This document shows positions 1 through 8,058 of a DNA stretch of 56,942 nucleotides, piece by piece. Origin of the DNA: Lachnospiraceae bacterium (GTDB taxonomy: Bacteria; Bacillota; Clostridia; Lachnospirales; Lachnospiraceae). The stretch lies in assembly GCA_017441265.1 (NCBI GenBank), contig JAFRYE010000079.1:1-56942 (forward strand), in the 5' to 3' direction. Within the stretch, counting starts at the first letter, position 1, and each line of letters begins with the position of its first letter. The translations under genes and the position numbers were made by a program. Under the pieces are notes generated by a model that was not told where the DNA came from, ran no database searches, and saw only the letters and a list, made by a program, of their open reading frames with translations.

Positions 1-700
1 GATAAGTATCAAATGAGGAGAATGCCTGTGCGCCTGCCCACTCGTTCTGCATGATACCGAGGAAGTTAACCATCTGGTTCATGAGCGTCGAGAGGTGCTT
101 TGCCGGCGAGGACGTGATCTTGCCCGGGATTCCGCCGAGACCTTCCTGGATCAGCTGCTTCAGGGACCATCCTGCGCAGTAGCCGGTCAGCATGGACAGG
201 TCGTGGATGTGGATGTCCGTATTGCGATGCGCCTCGCGGATCTCCTCATCGTAAATCTCGGAGAGCCAGTAGTTGGCCGTGATGGAACCGGAGTTGTGCA
301 GGATCAGACCGCCGACGGAATACGTAACCGTGGAGTTCTCCTTCACGCGCCAGTCCTCTTCGTGAACGTAGCTGTCGACGATCTTCTTGTAATCGAGGAT
401 CGTGCTCTTCATCTCACGCAGTTTCTCGCGCTGCTTGCGGTACAGGATGTATGCCTTAGCCACATCCGTGTAGCCGGTCTGCTCCAGAACGTGCTCAACG
501 CTGTCCTGGATATCCTCAACGCCGATCACGCCGTTGTTTACTTTATTTTGAAACTGCGCCGTTACACGCAGTGAAAGAAGGCTGATGATGTCGGAAGTGT
601 ACTCCTTGCCGGTTGCCTTGAACGCTTTTTCAATGGCTGCATCGATCTTGTGAAGGTCAAATTCCTTCAGTTCCCCATTTCGTTTTTCTACCTGAATCAT
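1..700 (-). CDS. nrdD: Anaerobic ribonucleoside-triphosphate reductase, N-terminal part (runs off the window)
   Basis: NrdD is the oxygen-sensitive glycyl-radical enzyme that reduces ribonucleoside triphosphates to deoxy forms. The 233 visible residues begin MIQVEKRNGELKEFDLHKID and continue with an ATP-cone domain (about residues 3-95, containing NNGVIGVEDIQDSVEHVL), which senses ATP/dATP. The start of the catalytic domain follows, with EIREAHRNTDIHIHDL, TGYCAGWSLKQL and GLGGIPGKITSSPAKHLS, all typical of NrdD. The start ATG at 700 follows an AGGAGAAAGG ribosome site. The frame stays open to base 1, so the C-terminal glycyl-radical loop and any nrdG lie outside. The gene has its own promoter, a terminator separating it from hflX, and NrdR-like boxes upstream. 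Confidence 0.95.
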   Translation of the reverse strand, partial: MIQVEKRNGELKEFDLHKIDAAIEKAFKATGKEYTSDIISLLSLRVTAQFQNKVNNGVIGVEDIQDSVEHVLEQTGYTDVAKAYILYRKQREKLREMKSTILDYKKIVDSYVHEEDWRVKENSTVTYSVGGLILHNSGSITANYWLSEIYDEEIREAHRNTDIHIHDLSMLTGYCAGWSLKQLIQEGLGGIPGKITSSPAKHLSTLMNQMVNFLGIMQNEWAGAQAFSSFDTY

Positions 701-764
701 GGTCCCTTTCTCCTTTTTTATCGTTATTGTTCGCTTTCCGTCTGCCCTGCAGGCGATTGACTAC

Positions 765-793
765 ATCATAGCACAGGCCATCGGCAGTGTCAA
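765..793 (-). promoter_or_regulatory. sigma-A promoter of nrdD
   Basis: On the minus strand a perfect -35 TTGACA (788-793) is followed by a 17-nt spacer and a near-consensus -10 TATGAT (765-770). It lies 65 bases upstream of the nrdD ATG, downstream of the hflX terminator, so nrdD is an independent transcript. Confidence 0.85.
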
Positions 794-821
794 CAAAATA
801 TTGAACTTTTTGTGAAAATCA

Positions 822-858
822 GTACTACATCTTGTGGTTTTTGCACAATATTTCAGCG
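822..858. promoter_or_regulatory. Candidate pair of degenerate NrdR boxes
   Basis: Two partial matches to the 16-bp NrdR consensus (acaCwAtATaTwGtgt) start at 822 (about 11/16) and 843 (about 9/16). Their starts are 21 bp apart, two helical turns, as is usual for tandem NrdR sites. They sit just upstream of the nrdD -35 box. The matches are weak individually; the call rests on spacing and on nrdD being the classic NrdR target. Confidence 0.4.
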
Positions 859-870
859 ATTATCCGGCCT

Positions 871-952
871 CGGAAAATGCCTTATGAACGCCAAAACGCC
901 CATAAATCAAGGCTTTCGGGCGTTTTTGCAGACTGTCTTATTCCATTTTCCG
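871..952. repeat. Inverted pair of CGGAAAATG motifs flanking the hflX terminator
   Basis: CGGAAAATG at 871-879 and its complement CATTTTCCG at 944-952 bracket the terminator hairpin (893-926). This is one of several paired occurrences of the motif in the window. Confidence 0.7.
893..926 (-). terminator. Terminator downstream of hflX (likely bidirectional)
   Basis: The arms AAAACGCCC (893-901) and GGGCGTTTT (918-926) form a 9-bp stem with a 16-nt loop. A/T tails on both sides allow it to act on either strand. It separates hflX from the nrdD promoter. Confidence 0.75.
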
Positions 953-973
953 AAGAGCCGTTTTGCCCCTCTG

Positions 974-989
974 TCACAATATCTTGTGT
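974..989. promoter_or_regulatory. Strong single match to the NrdR box
   Basis: TCACAATATCTTGTGT matches 14 of 16 positions of the NrdR consensus. It lies 15 bases beyond the hflX stop and on the far side of the terminator from the nrdD promoter, so its relation to nrdD is uncertain. It is the best match in this intergenic region (701-1004). Confidence 0.4.
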
Positions 990-1004
990 CCGATCGTTCC
1001 GAAC

Positions 1005-2249
1005 TCAAATCAGGTCCTTCCGATCCTTCGGAACATACGCTTTCACCGCCACTCCGTCCGCCACATACTCCTCCGAGAGCAGCTGGCCGTACTTGCGGAT
1101 CCCCTGAATCTTGCCGGCCTCATCGTAGCCGTAGACTCGCTCGATATATACCTTACCTTCCAGCAGCACTTCGGAGATTGCGTTCAAAAGATCCGGTATT
1201 CCGTCTCCGGTCTTCGCGGATATCTTCACCACGCGCTCCGCCTGCAGATCCTTGCGGATGACCTCCGACGCGACCAGATCCTGCTTGTTCATCGCCGTGA
1301 TCACCTTTCGACCGCCGACGTCGAGCCTCTGCAGCGTCTCGTACACCACCGCCATCCGGATGTCCGCATTGTCATTGGACGCATCGACCACGTGAAGGAT
1401 GAGATCCGAGTAGCGTGCCTCCTCGAGCGTGGAACGGAACGCCTCGATCAAATGATGCGGCAGTTTCCGGATAAACCCTACCGTGTCCGTGAACAGCACT
1501 TCCTGCCCGTTCGGCAGCCGGAAATTCCGCGTCGTCGGATCCAGCGTCGCGAACAAAGCATCCTTCTCCAAAACGCCGGCGCCGGTCAGCCGGTTCAAAA
1601 GCGTGGATTTGCCGGCGTTTGTGTATCCCACGATCGCCACCACGGGAATCGCCGAGCGCGTGCGGGCTTCCCGCCGCACCTCGCGGTTCTTCTTCACGTC
1701 CGCCAGCTCGCGATTGAGCTGTCCGATGCGCATGCGGATGATGCGTCGGTCGACCTCGAGTTTCTTCTCGCCGGGGCCTCGCGTGCCGATCCCGCCGCCG
1801 AGCCGGGACATCGCCCGTCCCATGCCGATCAGTCGCGTCTGACGATAGCGAAGCTGTGCCAGCTCGACCTGAATCTTACCTTCGCCGGTCATCGCGTGCT
1901 GCGCGAAAATGTCAAGGATCACCATCGTGCGGTCCATGACGTTGCAATCCAGAGCATCCTCGAGGTTCTTCATCTGAACCGGCGACAGCTCGTCGTCCGT
2001 GACAATCCCGCCGGCACCCGTCTGTGCGAGCATCTCGCGAAGCTCCTCGATCTTGCCCTTGCCGATATATGTCCCCGGGTGCACCGCCTCGCGGTTCTGG
2101 ATCAGTCTCCCGAGCGAAACCGCCCCCGCGGTCTTCACCAGTTCCTCCAGCTCATCCAGCGACTCGGAGACGTCCGCTCCGTCCGTCGGACGCTCCGCGG
2201 CCACTGCCACCAGCAGGACCTTCTCTACCTCCCGGTCTGTTTCAAACAT
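1005..2249 (-). CDS. hflX: GTPase HflX
   Basis: HflX is a ribosome-associated GTPase that splits or rescues stalled ribosomes. The 414-aa product is full length. Its N-terminal nucleotide-binding domain carries VHPGTYIGKGKIEEL and DELSPVQMKNLE. The signature GxGE-type segment LRYRQTRLIGMGRAMSRLGG and GTRGPGEKKLE follow, then the G domain: G1 GYTNAGKST, G3 DTVGF and G4 NKQD. The start ATG is preceded by GGGAGGGAG. It lies 49 bp downstream of the TPR lipoprotein gene on the same strand, with no terminator between, so the two are probably co-transcribed. Confidence 0.97.
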   Translation of the reverse strand: MFETDREVEKVLLVAVAAERPTDGADVSESLDELEELVKTAGAVSLGRLIQNREAVHPGTYIGKGKIEELREMLAQTGAGGIVTDDELSPVQMKNLEDALDCNVMDRTMVILDIFAQHAMTGEGKIQVELAQLRYRQTRLIGMGRAMSRLGGGIGTRGPGEKKLEVDRRIIRMRIGQLNRELADVKKNREVRREARTRSAIPVVAIVGYTNAGKSTLLNRLTGAGVLEKDALFATLDPTTRNFRLPNGQEVLFTDTVGFIRKLPHHLIEAFRSTLEEARYSDLILHVVDASNDNADIRMAVVYETLQRLDVGGRKVITAMNKQDLVASEVIRKDLQAERVVKISAKTGDGIPDLLNAISEVLLEGKVYIERVYGYDEAGKIQGIRKYGQLLSEEYVADGVAVKAYVPKDRKDLI

Positions 2250-2298
2250 AATGACTCCCTCCCCTCACAGCGAGTCAAAAGCGCGCAATCGGGTTCCG

Positions 2299-3501
2299 CT
2301 ACTGCGAGAGCCCCAGGCGCTTCTTCAAAAACTTGTATTCACTGGTTGCTTCATTGTCGTTCGGATATTGAACGATGTACTCCGCCAGCGTGTCGTACGC
2401 CTTCTGAAGCTCGTCCTGAACCTCATAGAGCGCCGCCTGATTGCGAAGCAGTTGCTGTCTCGCCGTGGAGCCCGGAACGCCCAGCCCGATGTCTAACATC
2501 TGCTGCGCCTTCTCGTACTCGAACAGCTGCAGATAGCACACAACCTCCTGGTTGCATACCGTCGGCGACTCCGTCACGCTCGACGCGCGGTATTGCTCGA
2601 AATACGCGATCGCATCCTCATACTTCTGATCCGCGAGCGCAATTTCCCCGAGGAAATAGCTTGCCTCGGAAAATCCCTGATCCAGAGCATACTCCATCTC
2701 GATCTTCGCGGATTTATAGTTCTTCTGATAGTAGTGGACCTGACCGAGATAATAGCGGTCCTCGTTGGTGCGGACGTCAAGCCTGGACGCCTTCTCCAGC
2801 AGACTCTTCGCCTTGTCCTTCTCGCCCATCTGAATATAGCAGGTATACAGTCCGATGTACGAGAGATAGCTTCCCTCCGCGAGGGAGAGTGCCTTCTCGT
2901 AATCCGCGATCGCTTCGCTGTATTTCTCCTCGATGCGGTACAGATTTGCCCGGCTCAGGTACGCCTTGACATTTTCCTTATCTTCCTTGAGCACCTCGGT
3001 GTACACGTCGATCGCCGACGGGCGGTAGCCCATGCACTCCAGCGTGTTTGCCTTGTAATACAGGATGTCGATGTTCCAGCCGCTCTCCGCCTTGATGTCC
3101 AGCGCGTTGTTAAAGCATGTCAGCGCATCCGTAAAATTCTGTTTCTGGATATATACCAGTCCCTTGCCGCGGATGGCAAATTTATTCAGCGTCTCGCTCT
3201 TCTTGGGAGCCAGCGCGGTGCTGTTCGCAAGCACGATCTCAAACTGCTGCAGCGCTTCGTCGTACCGGCGCAGCTGCAGCAGGGTCATTCCGTAATTATT
3301 GTGGACCTCCATGTCCGAGTTATCCAGCTCAATGGCGCGCGAAAAATACTCCGCCGCCTTCTCATAATCCCCCGCGTCGTAATAGGTCAATCCTTTTTTA
3401 TTCTCGCTCTGCGGCGTCATCTCATCATCGTCGCAGCCTGCGAGGCAGAGCATCGCGGCAACGACCAGACAAAGCAGCAAAAGACGATTCGGTACTCTCA
3501 T
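2299..3501 (-). CDS. TPR-repeat lipoprotein
   Basis: The product (about 400 aa) starts at the ATG at 3501, which has a GAGGAAAGG site; an in-frame start seven codons upstream would place that site inside the coding region. MRVPNRLLLLCLVVAAMLCLAGC is a lipoprotein signal ending in lipobox LAGC, so the mature protein is anchored outside the membrane. The rest is made of tetratricopeptide repeats, for example AGDYEKAAEYFSRAIELD and RYDEALQQFEIVL, which are protein-interaction scaffolds. The partner is unknown. It is the first gene of a probable two-gene unit with hflX. Confidence 0.85.
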   Translation of the reverse strand: MRVPNRLLLLCLVVAAMLCLAGCDDDEMTPQSENKKGLTYYDAGDYEKAAEYFSRAIELDNSDMEVHNNYGMTLLQLRRYDEALQQFEIVLANSTALAPKKSETLNKFAIRGKGLVYIQKQNFTDALTCFNNALDIKAESGWNIDILYYKANTLECMGYRPSAIDVYTEVLKEDKENVKAYLSRANLYRIEEKYSEAIADYEKALSLAEGSYLSYIGLYTCYIQMGEKDKAKSLLEKASRLDVRTNEDRYYLGQVHYYQKNYKSAKIEMEYALDQGFSEASYFLGEIALADQKYEDAIAYFEQYRASSVTESPTVCNQEVVCYLQLFEYEKAQQMLDIGLGVPGSTARQQLLRNQAALYEVQDELQKAYDTLAEYIVQYPNDNEATSEYKFLKKRLGLSQ

Positions 3502-3559
3502 AGTGACCCTTTCCTCGATCATCCGGCCGCACCCGGCGCGCCGGAAAATTTGAAAAATG

Positions 3560-3585
3560 CCCCCCGAAGGTTTCGCTTCGGGGGG
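3560..3585 (-). terminator. Terminator of fba
   Basis: A 10-bp perfect stem, CCCCCCGAAG (3560-3569) with CTTCGGGGGG (3576-3585), has a 6-nt loop. On the minus strand it is followed by CATTTTTC, a U-rich tail. It lies 79 bp beyond the fba stop. Confidence 0.9.
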
Positions 3586-3663
3586 ACATTGCCTTCATCT
3601 CTCGATTGCCTCTCGCGTCAGATCATCGCTTTCGCTTCGGCAATCCGTAACATGATATTACGA

Positions 3664-4632
3664 TCAGATCTTATTGTCCGAACCGAGAACATACTTAATC
3701 TTGTGAGCAACCATGTCCTTAACGGCCTGACGAGCAGGCTTCAGGTACTGGCGAGGATCGAAGTGATCCGGATGCTCAGCAAAATACTTGCGGATGTTAC
3801 CGGTCATAGCGAGACGGATATCGGAGTCGATATTGATCTTGCAAACCGCAAGCTCAGCTGCATGACGAAGCTGCTCTTCCGGAATACCTACGGCATCAGG
3901 CATGTTTCCGCCGTACTCGTTAACCATCTTAACGAATTCCTGCGGAACGGAGGACGAACCGTGGAGAACGATCGGGAATCCCGGAAGTCTCTTGATGCAC
4001 TCCTCCAAAACGTCGAAGCGCAACGGCGGCGGAACGAGGATGCCGTCAGCATTTCTCGTGCACTGTGCAGCCGTGAACTTGTAAGCGCCGTGGGACGTAC
4101 CGATAGCGATCGCCAACGAGTCGCAACCGGTTCTGCCTACGAACTCCTCTACTTCCTCAGGACGGGTGTAGCTCTCCTTACCGGACTCTACAACAACCTC
4201 ATCCTCGATACCTGCAAGCGTACCGAGCTCTGCCTCAACCACTACGCCGTGGTCATGAGCATACTCAACAACCTGCTTCGTAAGAGCGATGTTGTCCTCA
4301 AAGGACTTCGAGGAAGCGTCGATCATAACTGAGGTGAAACCGCCGTCGATGCAGGACTTGCAAAGTTCGAAGGTATCGCCGTGATCAAGGTGAAGTGCGA
4401 TCGGGATCTGAGGATTCTCGATAACAGCAGCCTCAACAAGCTTTACCAGATAGGTATGATTTGCGTACGCGCGTGCGCCCTTGGAAACCTGAAGGATAAC
4501 GGGGCTGTTCAGCTCGCCGGCTGCCTCCGTGATACCCTGAACGATCTCCATGTTGTTTACGTTGAAGGCACCGATAGCGTAACCGCCGTTGTATGCCTTG
4601 GCAAACATCTCTTTTGTCGTGACTAATGCCAT
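3664..4632 (-). CDS. fba: Fructose-bisphosphate aldolase, class II
   Basis: This zinc-dependent glycolytic enzyme cleaves fructose-1,6-bisphosphate to dihydroxyacetone phosphate and glyceraldehyde-3-phosphate in the cytoplasm. The 322-aa sequence has the class II marks: IPIALHLDHGD (zinc-binding His and catalytic Asp region), SVMIDASS, VVVEAELGTLAG and PIVLHGSSSVP. The start at 4632 has an AAGGGAG site. It is flanked by its own promoter and a strong terminator, so it is monocistronic, as expected for a highly expressed glycolytic gene. Confidence 0.97.
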   Translation of the reverse strand: MALVTTKEMFAKAYNGGYAIGAFNVNNMEIVQGITEAAGELNSPVILQVSKGARAYANHTYLVKLVEAAVIENPQIPIALHLDHGDTFELCKSCIDGGFTSVMIDASSKSFEDNIALTKQVVEYAHDHGVVVEAELGTLAGIEDEVVVESGKESYTRPEEVEEFVGRTGCDSLAIAIGTSHGAYKFTAAQCTRNADGILVPPPLRFDVLEECIKRLPGFPIVLHGSSSVPQEFVKMVNEYGGNMPDAVGIPEEQLRHAAELAVCKINIDSDIRLAMTGNIRKYFAEHPDHFDPRQYLKPARQAVKDMVAHKIKYVLGSDNKI

Positions 4633-4728
4633 AACTGTGTCTCCCTTTCTTTAATTGTATTGAAAAAGCAAAGCTTTTCGTAACTTGTTCCGCCTGTGAA
4701 CGCAGGGCGTCCACGCGGCACCGGTGGT

Positions 4729-4758
4729 ATTATACCACAGGTAACCGCGGCTTGTAAA
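4729..4758 (-). promoter_or_regulatory. fba promoter with a palindrome over the -10 box
   Basis: On the minus strand TTTACA (4753-4758), an 18-nt spacer and a perfect TATAAT (4729-4734) form the promoter. The -10 box is the centre of a 15-base dyad, GTGGTAT-T-ATACCAC (4724-4738), a good candidate for a repressor operator. Confidence 0.75.
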
Positions 4759-4764
4759 GCCGCG
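4746..4764 (-). terminator. Hairpin between lepB and fba
   Basis: Perfect arms CGCGGCTT (4746-4753) and AAGCCGCG (4757-4764) have a 3-nt loop. There is no clear U-tail, so it may be a weak terminator for lepB. It overlaps the -35 box of fba. Confidence 0.5.
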
Positions 4765-4783
4765 CTTCCCCCTTCCCGGAAAA

Positions 4784-5704
4784 TTAGTTTTTGCCCCAGA
4801 GGAAGAACAACATCTTGCACTTGATGTCCTTCTTGCTCACCGGTCCGATCGCCCGGCCGTCATGGGAATTGAAGCGGTTATCGCCCATCACGAAGTACTC
4901 GTCGTCGCCGAGCGTGATCTCGTCGTACTCATATCTGCGGTACGATCCGTCGCCGTAGTAAGCGTAGGGTTCCTCCAGCAGTTCGCCGTTGCGATACACA
5001 TGGTACACGATCCCGCCGGCAGGAACGAACGTGCCGTCAGGCATCGTGGTGTCCTCCGTACAGGCAACGCCTTCACACTTGATGGTGTCACCCGGCAGGC
5101 CGATCAGTCGTTTGATATAATTCTCGTTGGCCGTGCCCGGAACGCGTTCGCCGGTATTGACGATAACGATATCGCCGTGATCCAGGCTTCCGTAGCGAGC
5201 TCCGAAACCGAACGCCTTGTTGTTGAGTGTCTGGTTCATCGATGTCCCGTTGACGACATATGGCGGGAAGATGTAAAAGATCGCCAGAATGATAACAAAG
5301 GCACATGCGAAGAAAATGATATCGTTCAGGAGAAGACTTCCTCTCGTCTGCTTTTTTCCCTTCTTCTTTTTCTTGGCCTTTGCGGGGCGTTCCTCGTCAC
5401 CCGGCTCCGGAACCTCCTCCGCGGCATCTTCGCTGAAGAAGCTGTCCATGCTCTGCTCGGGTTCCTTCTCCTCGGGGAGCGTCTCGACCTTGTACACGTC
5501 ATCATCGTCATCATCATCGGCGTACACGGCTCTCTCCGGAACCGGCGCGGGCTTGCGCTTCGGCGCCTGCTCCTTTACCGTCTCCTTCACTGACTCTTTC
5601 GCCGGATTCTTGCTGCCGCCCTCGCTGCGGACGGTCTCGGTGCGACCGTGTGACTCATACAATACGTCTTCCACGTTCTCGTTCAAAATATCATCTAAGT
5701 TCAT
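4784..5704 (-). CDS. lepB: Signal peptidase I with a long acidic/lysine-rich N-terminal extension
   Basis: Signal peptidase I removes signal peptides from exported proteins at the outer face of the membrane. The chosen ATG at 5704 has GGAGG six bases upstream; an upstream in-frame TTG overlaps that site. The first ~120 residues are a disordered cytoplasmic extension with a run of seven Asp, many Glu/Pro and a Lys-rich block just before the single membrane segment (about residues 127-147). Catalytic motifs follow: GTSMNQTL (Ser about 155), NYIKRLIGLPGD (Lys about 198) and MGDNRFNSHDGR. It follows the GH3 gene by 45 bp on the same strand. The extension is longer than usual for the family. Confidence 0.95.
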   Translation of the reverse strand: MNLDDILNENVEDVLYESHGRTETVRSEGGSKNPAKESVKETVKEQAPKRKPAPVPERAVYADDDDDDDVYKVETLPEEKEPEQSMDSFFSEDAAEEVPEPGDEERPAKAKKKKKGKKQTRGSLLLNDIIFFACAFVIILAIFYIFPPYVVNGTSMNQTLNNKAFGFGARYGSLDHGDIVIVNTGERVPGTANENYIKRLIGLPGDTIKCEGVACTEDTTMPDGTFVPAGGIVYHVYRNGELLEEPYAYYGDGSYRRYEYDEITLGDDEYFVMGDNRFNSHDGRAIGPVSKKDIKCKMLFFLWGKN

Positions 5705-5749
5705 CGATTCCTCCAATCAGGCGCCGCCGCCCACGTCGGCTCATCGTTG

Positions 5750-7912
5750 TCAGATCTCGCACTCCGCACCGTCCCGTTGGATCGTGAACGATGCCGGCGT
5801 CGTATTCAGCAAAGCCGCGCTTCGCTCGTCCGGCTGCGACATTCCGACATAAATCTCATAAGCGCCCGGCAGCAATACTTTTCTGCCTTCCTCATTATAA
5901 ACTCCGAACGCGTCCTTCGCAAGTGAAATCGAAACTTTTGCACTTTCTCCCGGCTGCAGACGGATTTTCCGAAGACCGCGAAGCTGCGCGTTGGGACCGC
6001 TCTCCAGCGGCGCCTTGACATAGACCTGCACGGTCTGCGCTCCGGCCAGTTTTCCGGTGTTCGTAAGCGTCGCCTCGCAGGTGACTCCCTCGTCGATCGA
6101 TCCCTTCACGGACGCATCCGAAATCTCGAACGTCGTATAGCTCAAGCCGTATCCGAACGGGTACAGCGCTTTCTGCTTCATGTAACGATATGTGCGGCCG
6201 CGCATTGCGTAATCGGTAAAAGCCGGCAGTTCTTCGCTCGTGCGGTAGAACGTCACCGGAAGCTTGCCCTCGGGATTTGCCTTTCCGAACAAAACGTCCG
6301 CCACGGCACGTCCGCCCTGGGCTCCCGGATACCATGCATCCAGGATTGCGGGAAGTGCTTCGTCCTCCCACGGGATCGCCAGCGCGCTTCCGCCGAGGAG
6401 CACCAAAACCACCGGCTTGCCGCTCTCCGCGAGAGCCTTCAGCACGGCTTCCTGCAGACCCGGCAGCTCCAGATTCGGCTTGTCTCCCGAAGCGAACTCA
6501 TTGCCCTGATCGCCTTCCTCGCCCTCGAGGCCGGGGTCCAGGCCCATCACGGCGATCACAACGTCGCTCATCTTCGCGACTGCCTTCGCCTCCGCGATCC
6601 GGTCGTTGCTCCTTCCGAGTCCCTGGACGCGGTCGCGGAACAGATGACACCCTTCCGAGTAGACCACTCTCGCGCTGTCGCCGACAGCCTCGCGGATTCC
6701 ATCCAGGACCGTCACATACTCCGAGGCCGTTCCCTCATAGTTGCCGACCAGCGCCTTGCGGTTGTCCGCGTTGGGTCCGATCACGCCGATCGTGCGGATC
6801 TTGCTGATATCCAAAGGAAGCAGAGCTCCCTCATTTTTCAAAAGACAGATTGTCTTGCGGCTCACTTCGCGGTTGAGCTTTCGGTTCTCTTCCGTATCAA
6901 CGTTCTCGTAACCGATCTTATTGAACGGAACCTCCTCTTTGCGGTCAAACAGACCGAGTTTCATGCGCGTCGTGAACAGTCTCGTCACCGCGCGGTCGAT
7001 CGTGCTCTCCTCTACAAGCCCGTCGCGCACTGCCTGCAGGAGATGTACATAGAGGTTTCCGCAGTTGAGGTCGCAGCCGGAATTCATCGCCAGCGCCACC
7101 GTCTCCTCCTGATTTTTCGTAACCATGTGGAACTCATGGAAATCTTTGAGTGCCCAGCAGTCCGACGTCACATGCCCCTGAAATCCCCACTCACCGCGGA
7201 GAATGTCAACCAGGAGCGTCTTGCTTCCGTTGCACGCCTCACCGTTCGTGCGGTTGTACGCGCCCATAACCGCCTCAACATGACCTTCCGTGACGCACGC
7301 CCGGAACGCCGGGAGGTAGGTCTCCCGAAGGTCCTGATTGCTGACGACCGCATTGAAGCTGTGCCGCTGATCCTCCGGCCCGCTGTGCACCGCAAAATGC
7401 TTCGCGCACGCAGCGACCTTCATATACTTCGGATCCGTTCCCTGCATTCCGCGGATAAACCGCACGCCGAGGCGTCCGCTCAGATACGGATCCTCGCCGA
7501 AGGTCTCGTGTCCGCGGCCCCAGCGGGGATCACGGAAAATGTTTACATTCGGCGACCAGAAGGTCAGTCCCTTATAAATGTCGGTATCGCCGTACTGCTG
7601 CTGCATGTTGAATTTGGCGCGGGCCTCGGTTGAGATGGTGTCCGCAACCTCTTCCATCATATCCTCGTCGAAGGCTGCCGCCAAACCGATCGCCTGGGGG
7701 AACACCGTTGCCGTGCCGGCGCGTGCCACTCCGTGCAGCGCCTCGTTCCAATAATTGTATGCCGGTACACCGAGTCGCTCGATCGCCGGTGCGTTAAATA
7801 AAGTCTGAAACACCTTCTCCTCGAGCGTCATCTCGCCGACCAGCGCCTTCGCTCGCTCCTCAAAAGTTTTGCTCTCGTCCCTCCACGGTGCATTCTCATA
7901 GGTTTCTGTCAT
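5750..7912 (-). CDS. Glycoside hydrolase family 3, beta-xylosidase/beta-glucosidase type
   Basis: The 720-aa enzyme hydrolyses terminal beta-linked sugars from oligosaccharides. It has no signal peptide, so it acts on imported products. The first domain holds NYWNEALHGVARAG, the KHF substrate motif (171-173) and GHVTSDCWAL with the catalytic Asp at about 251. The second domain has GLEGEEGDQ, where the acid/base Glu is expected, and a C-terminal fibronectin-III-like domain ends the protein. The opening motifs most resemble GH3 beta-xylosidases, but the true substrate cannot be read from sequence. It is directly downstream of the large ABC/DUF5696 locus, after a terminator, and upstream of lepB. 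Confidence 0.92.
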   Translation of the reverse strand: MTETYENAPWRDESKTFEERAKALVGEMTLEEKVFQTLFNAPAIERLGVPAYNYWNEALHGVARAGTATVFPQAIGLAAAFDEDMMEEVADTISTEARAKFNMQQQYGDTDIYKGLTFWSPNVNIFRDPRWGRGHETFGEDPYLSGRLGVRFIRGMQGTDPKYMKVAACAKHFAVHSGPEDQRHSFNAVVSNQDLRETYLPAFRACVTEGHVEAVMGAYNRTNGEACNGSKTLLVDILRGEWGFQGHVTSDCWALKDFHEFHMVTKNQEETVALAMNSGCDLNCGNLYVHLLQAVRDGLVEESTIDRAVTRLFTTRMKLGLFDRKEEVPFNKIGYENVDTEENRKLNREVSRKTICLLKNEGALLPLDISKIRTIGVIGPNADNRKALVGNYEGTASEYVTVLDGIREAVGDSARVVYSEGCHLFRDRVQGLGRSNDRIAEAKAVAKMSDVVIAVMGLDPGLEGEEGDQGNEFASGDKPNLELPGLQEAVLKALAESGKPVVLVLLGGSALAIPWEDEALPAILDAWYPGAQGGRAVADVLFGKANPEGKLPVTFYRTSEELPAFTDYAMRGRTYRYMKQKALYPFGYGLSYTTFEISDASVKGSIDEGVTCEATLTNTGKLAGAQTVQVYVKAPLESGPNAQLRGLRKIRLQPGESAKVSISLAKDAFGVYNEEGRKVLLPGAYEIYVGMSQPDERSAALLNTTPASFTIQRDGAECEI

Positions 7913-8008
7913 TGCTGCGTCCGCCTTTCCTCTTTGTGCGTTGCCCGTATCTTTCGGGCAGTGATTATCGATACGTGAACACTACTCCGCATTCGCGCTT
8001 TTACAAAA

Positions 8009-8038
8009 CGAAAGGCTGTCCTTGCGGACAGCCTTTCG
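8009..8038 (-). terminator. Terminator at the end of the large ABC locus
   Basis: A 13-bp perfect stem, CGAAAGGCTGTCC (8009-8021) with GGACAGCCTTTCG (8026-8038), has a tetraloop and is followed by TTTTG on the minus strand. It ends the transcript of the solute-binding lipoprotein gene. Confidence 0.93.
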
Positions 8039-8058
8039 AATTATCTCCCGTAAGAGAA

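Noticed and set aside
963-2969. A 668-codon open frame on the plus strand
   Set aside because: It is antisense to hflX and the TPR lipoprotein, has no ribosome site, and its translation is Arg/His/Pro-rich with no recognisable domain; it reflects codon bias of the real genes.
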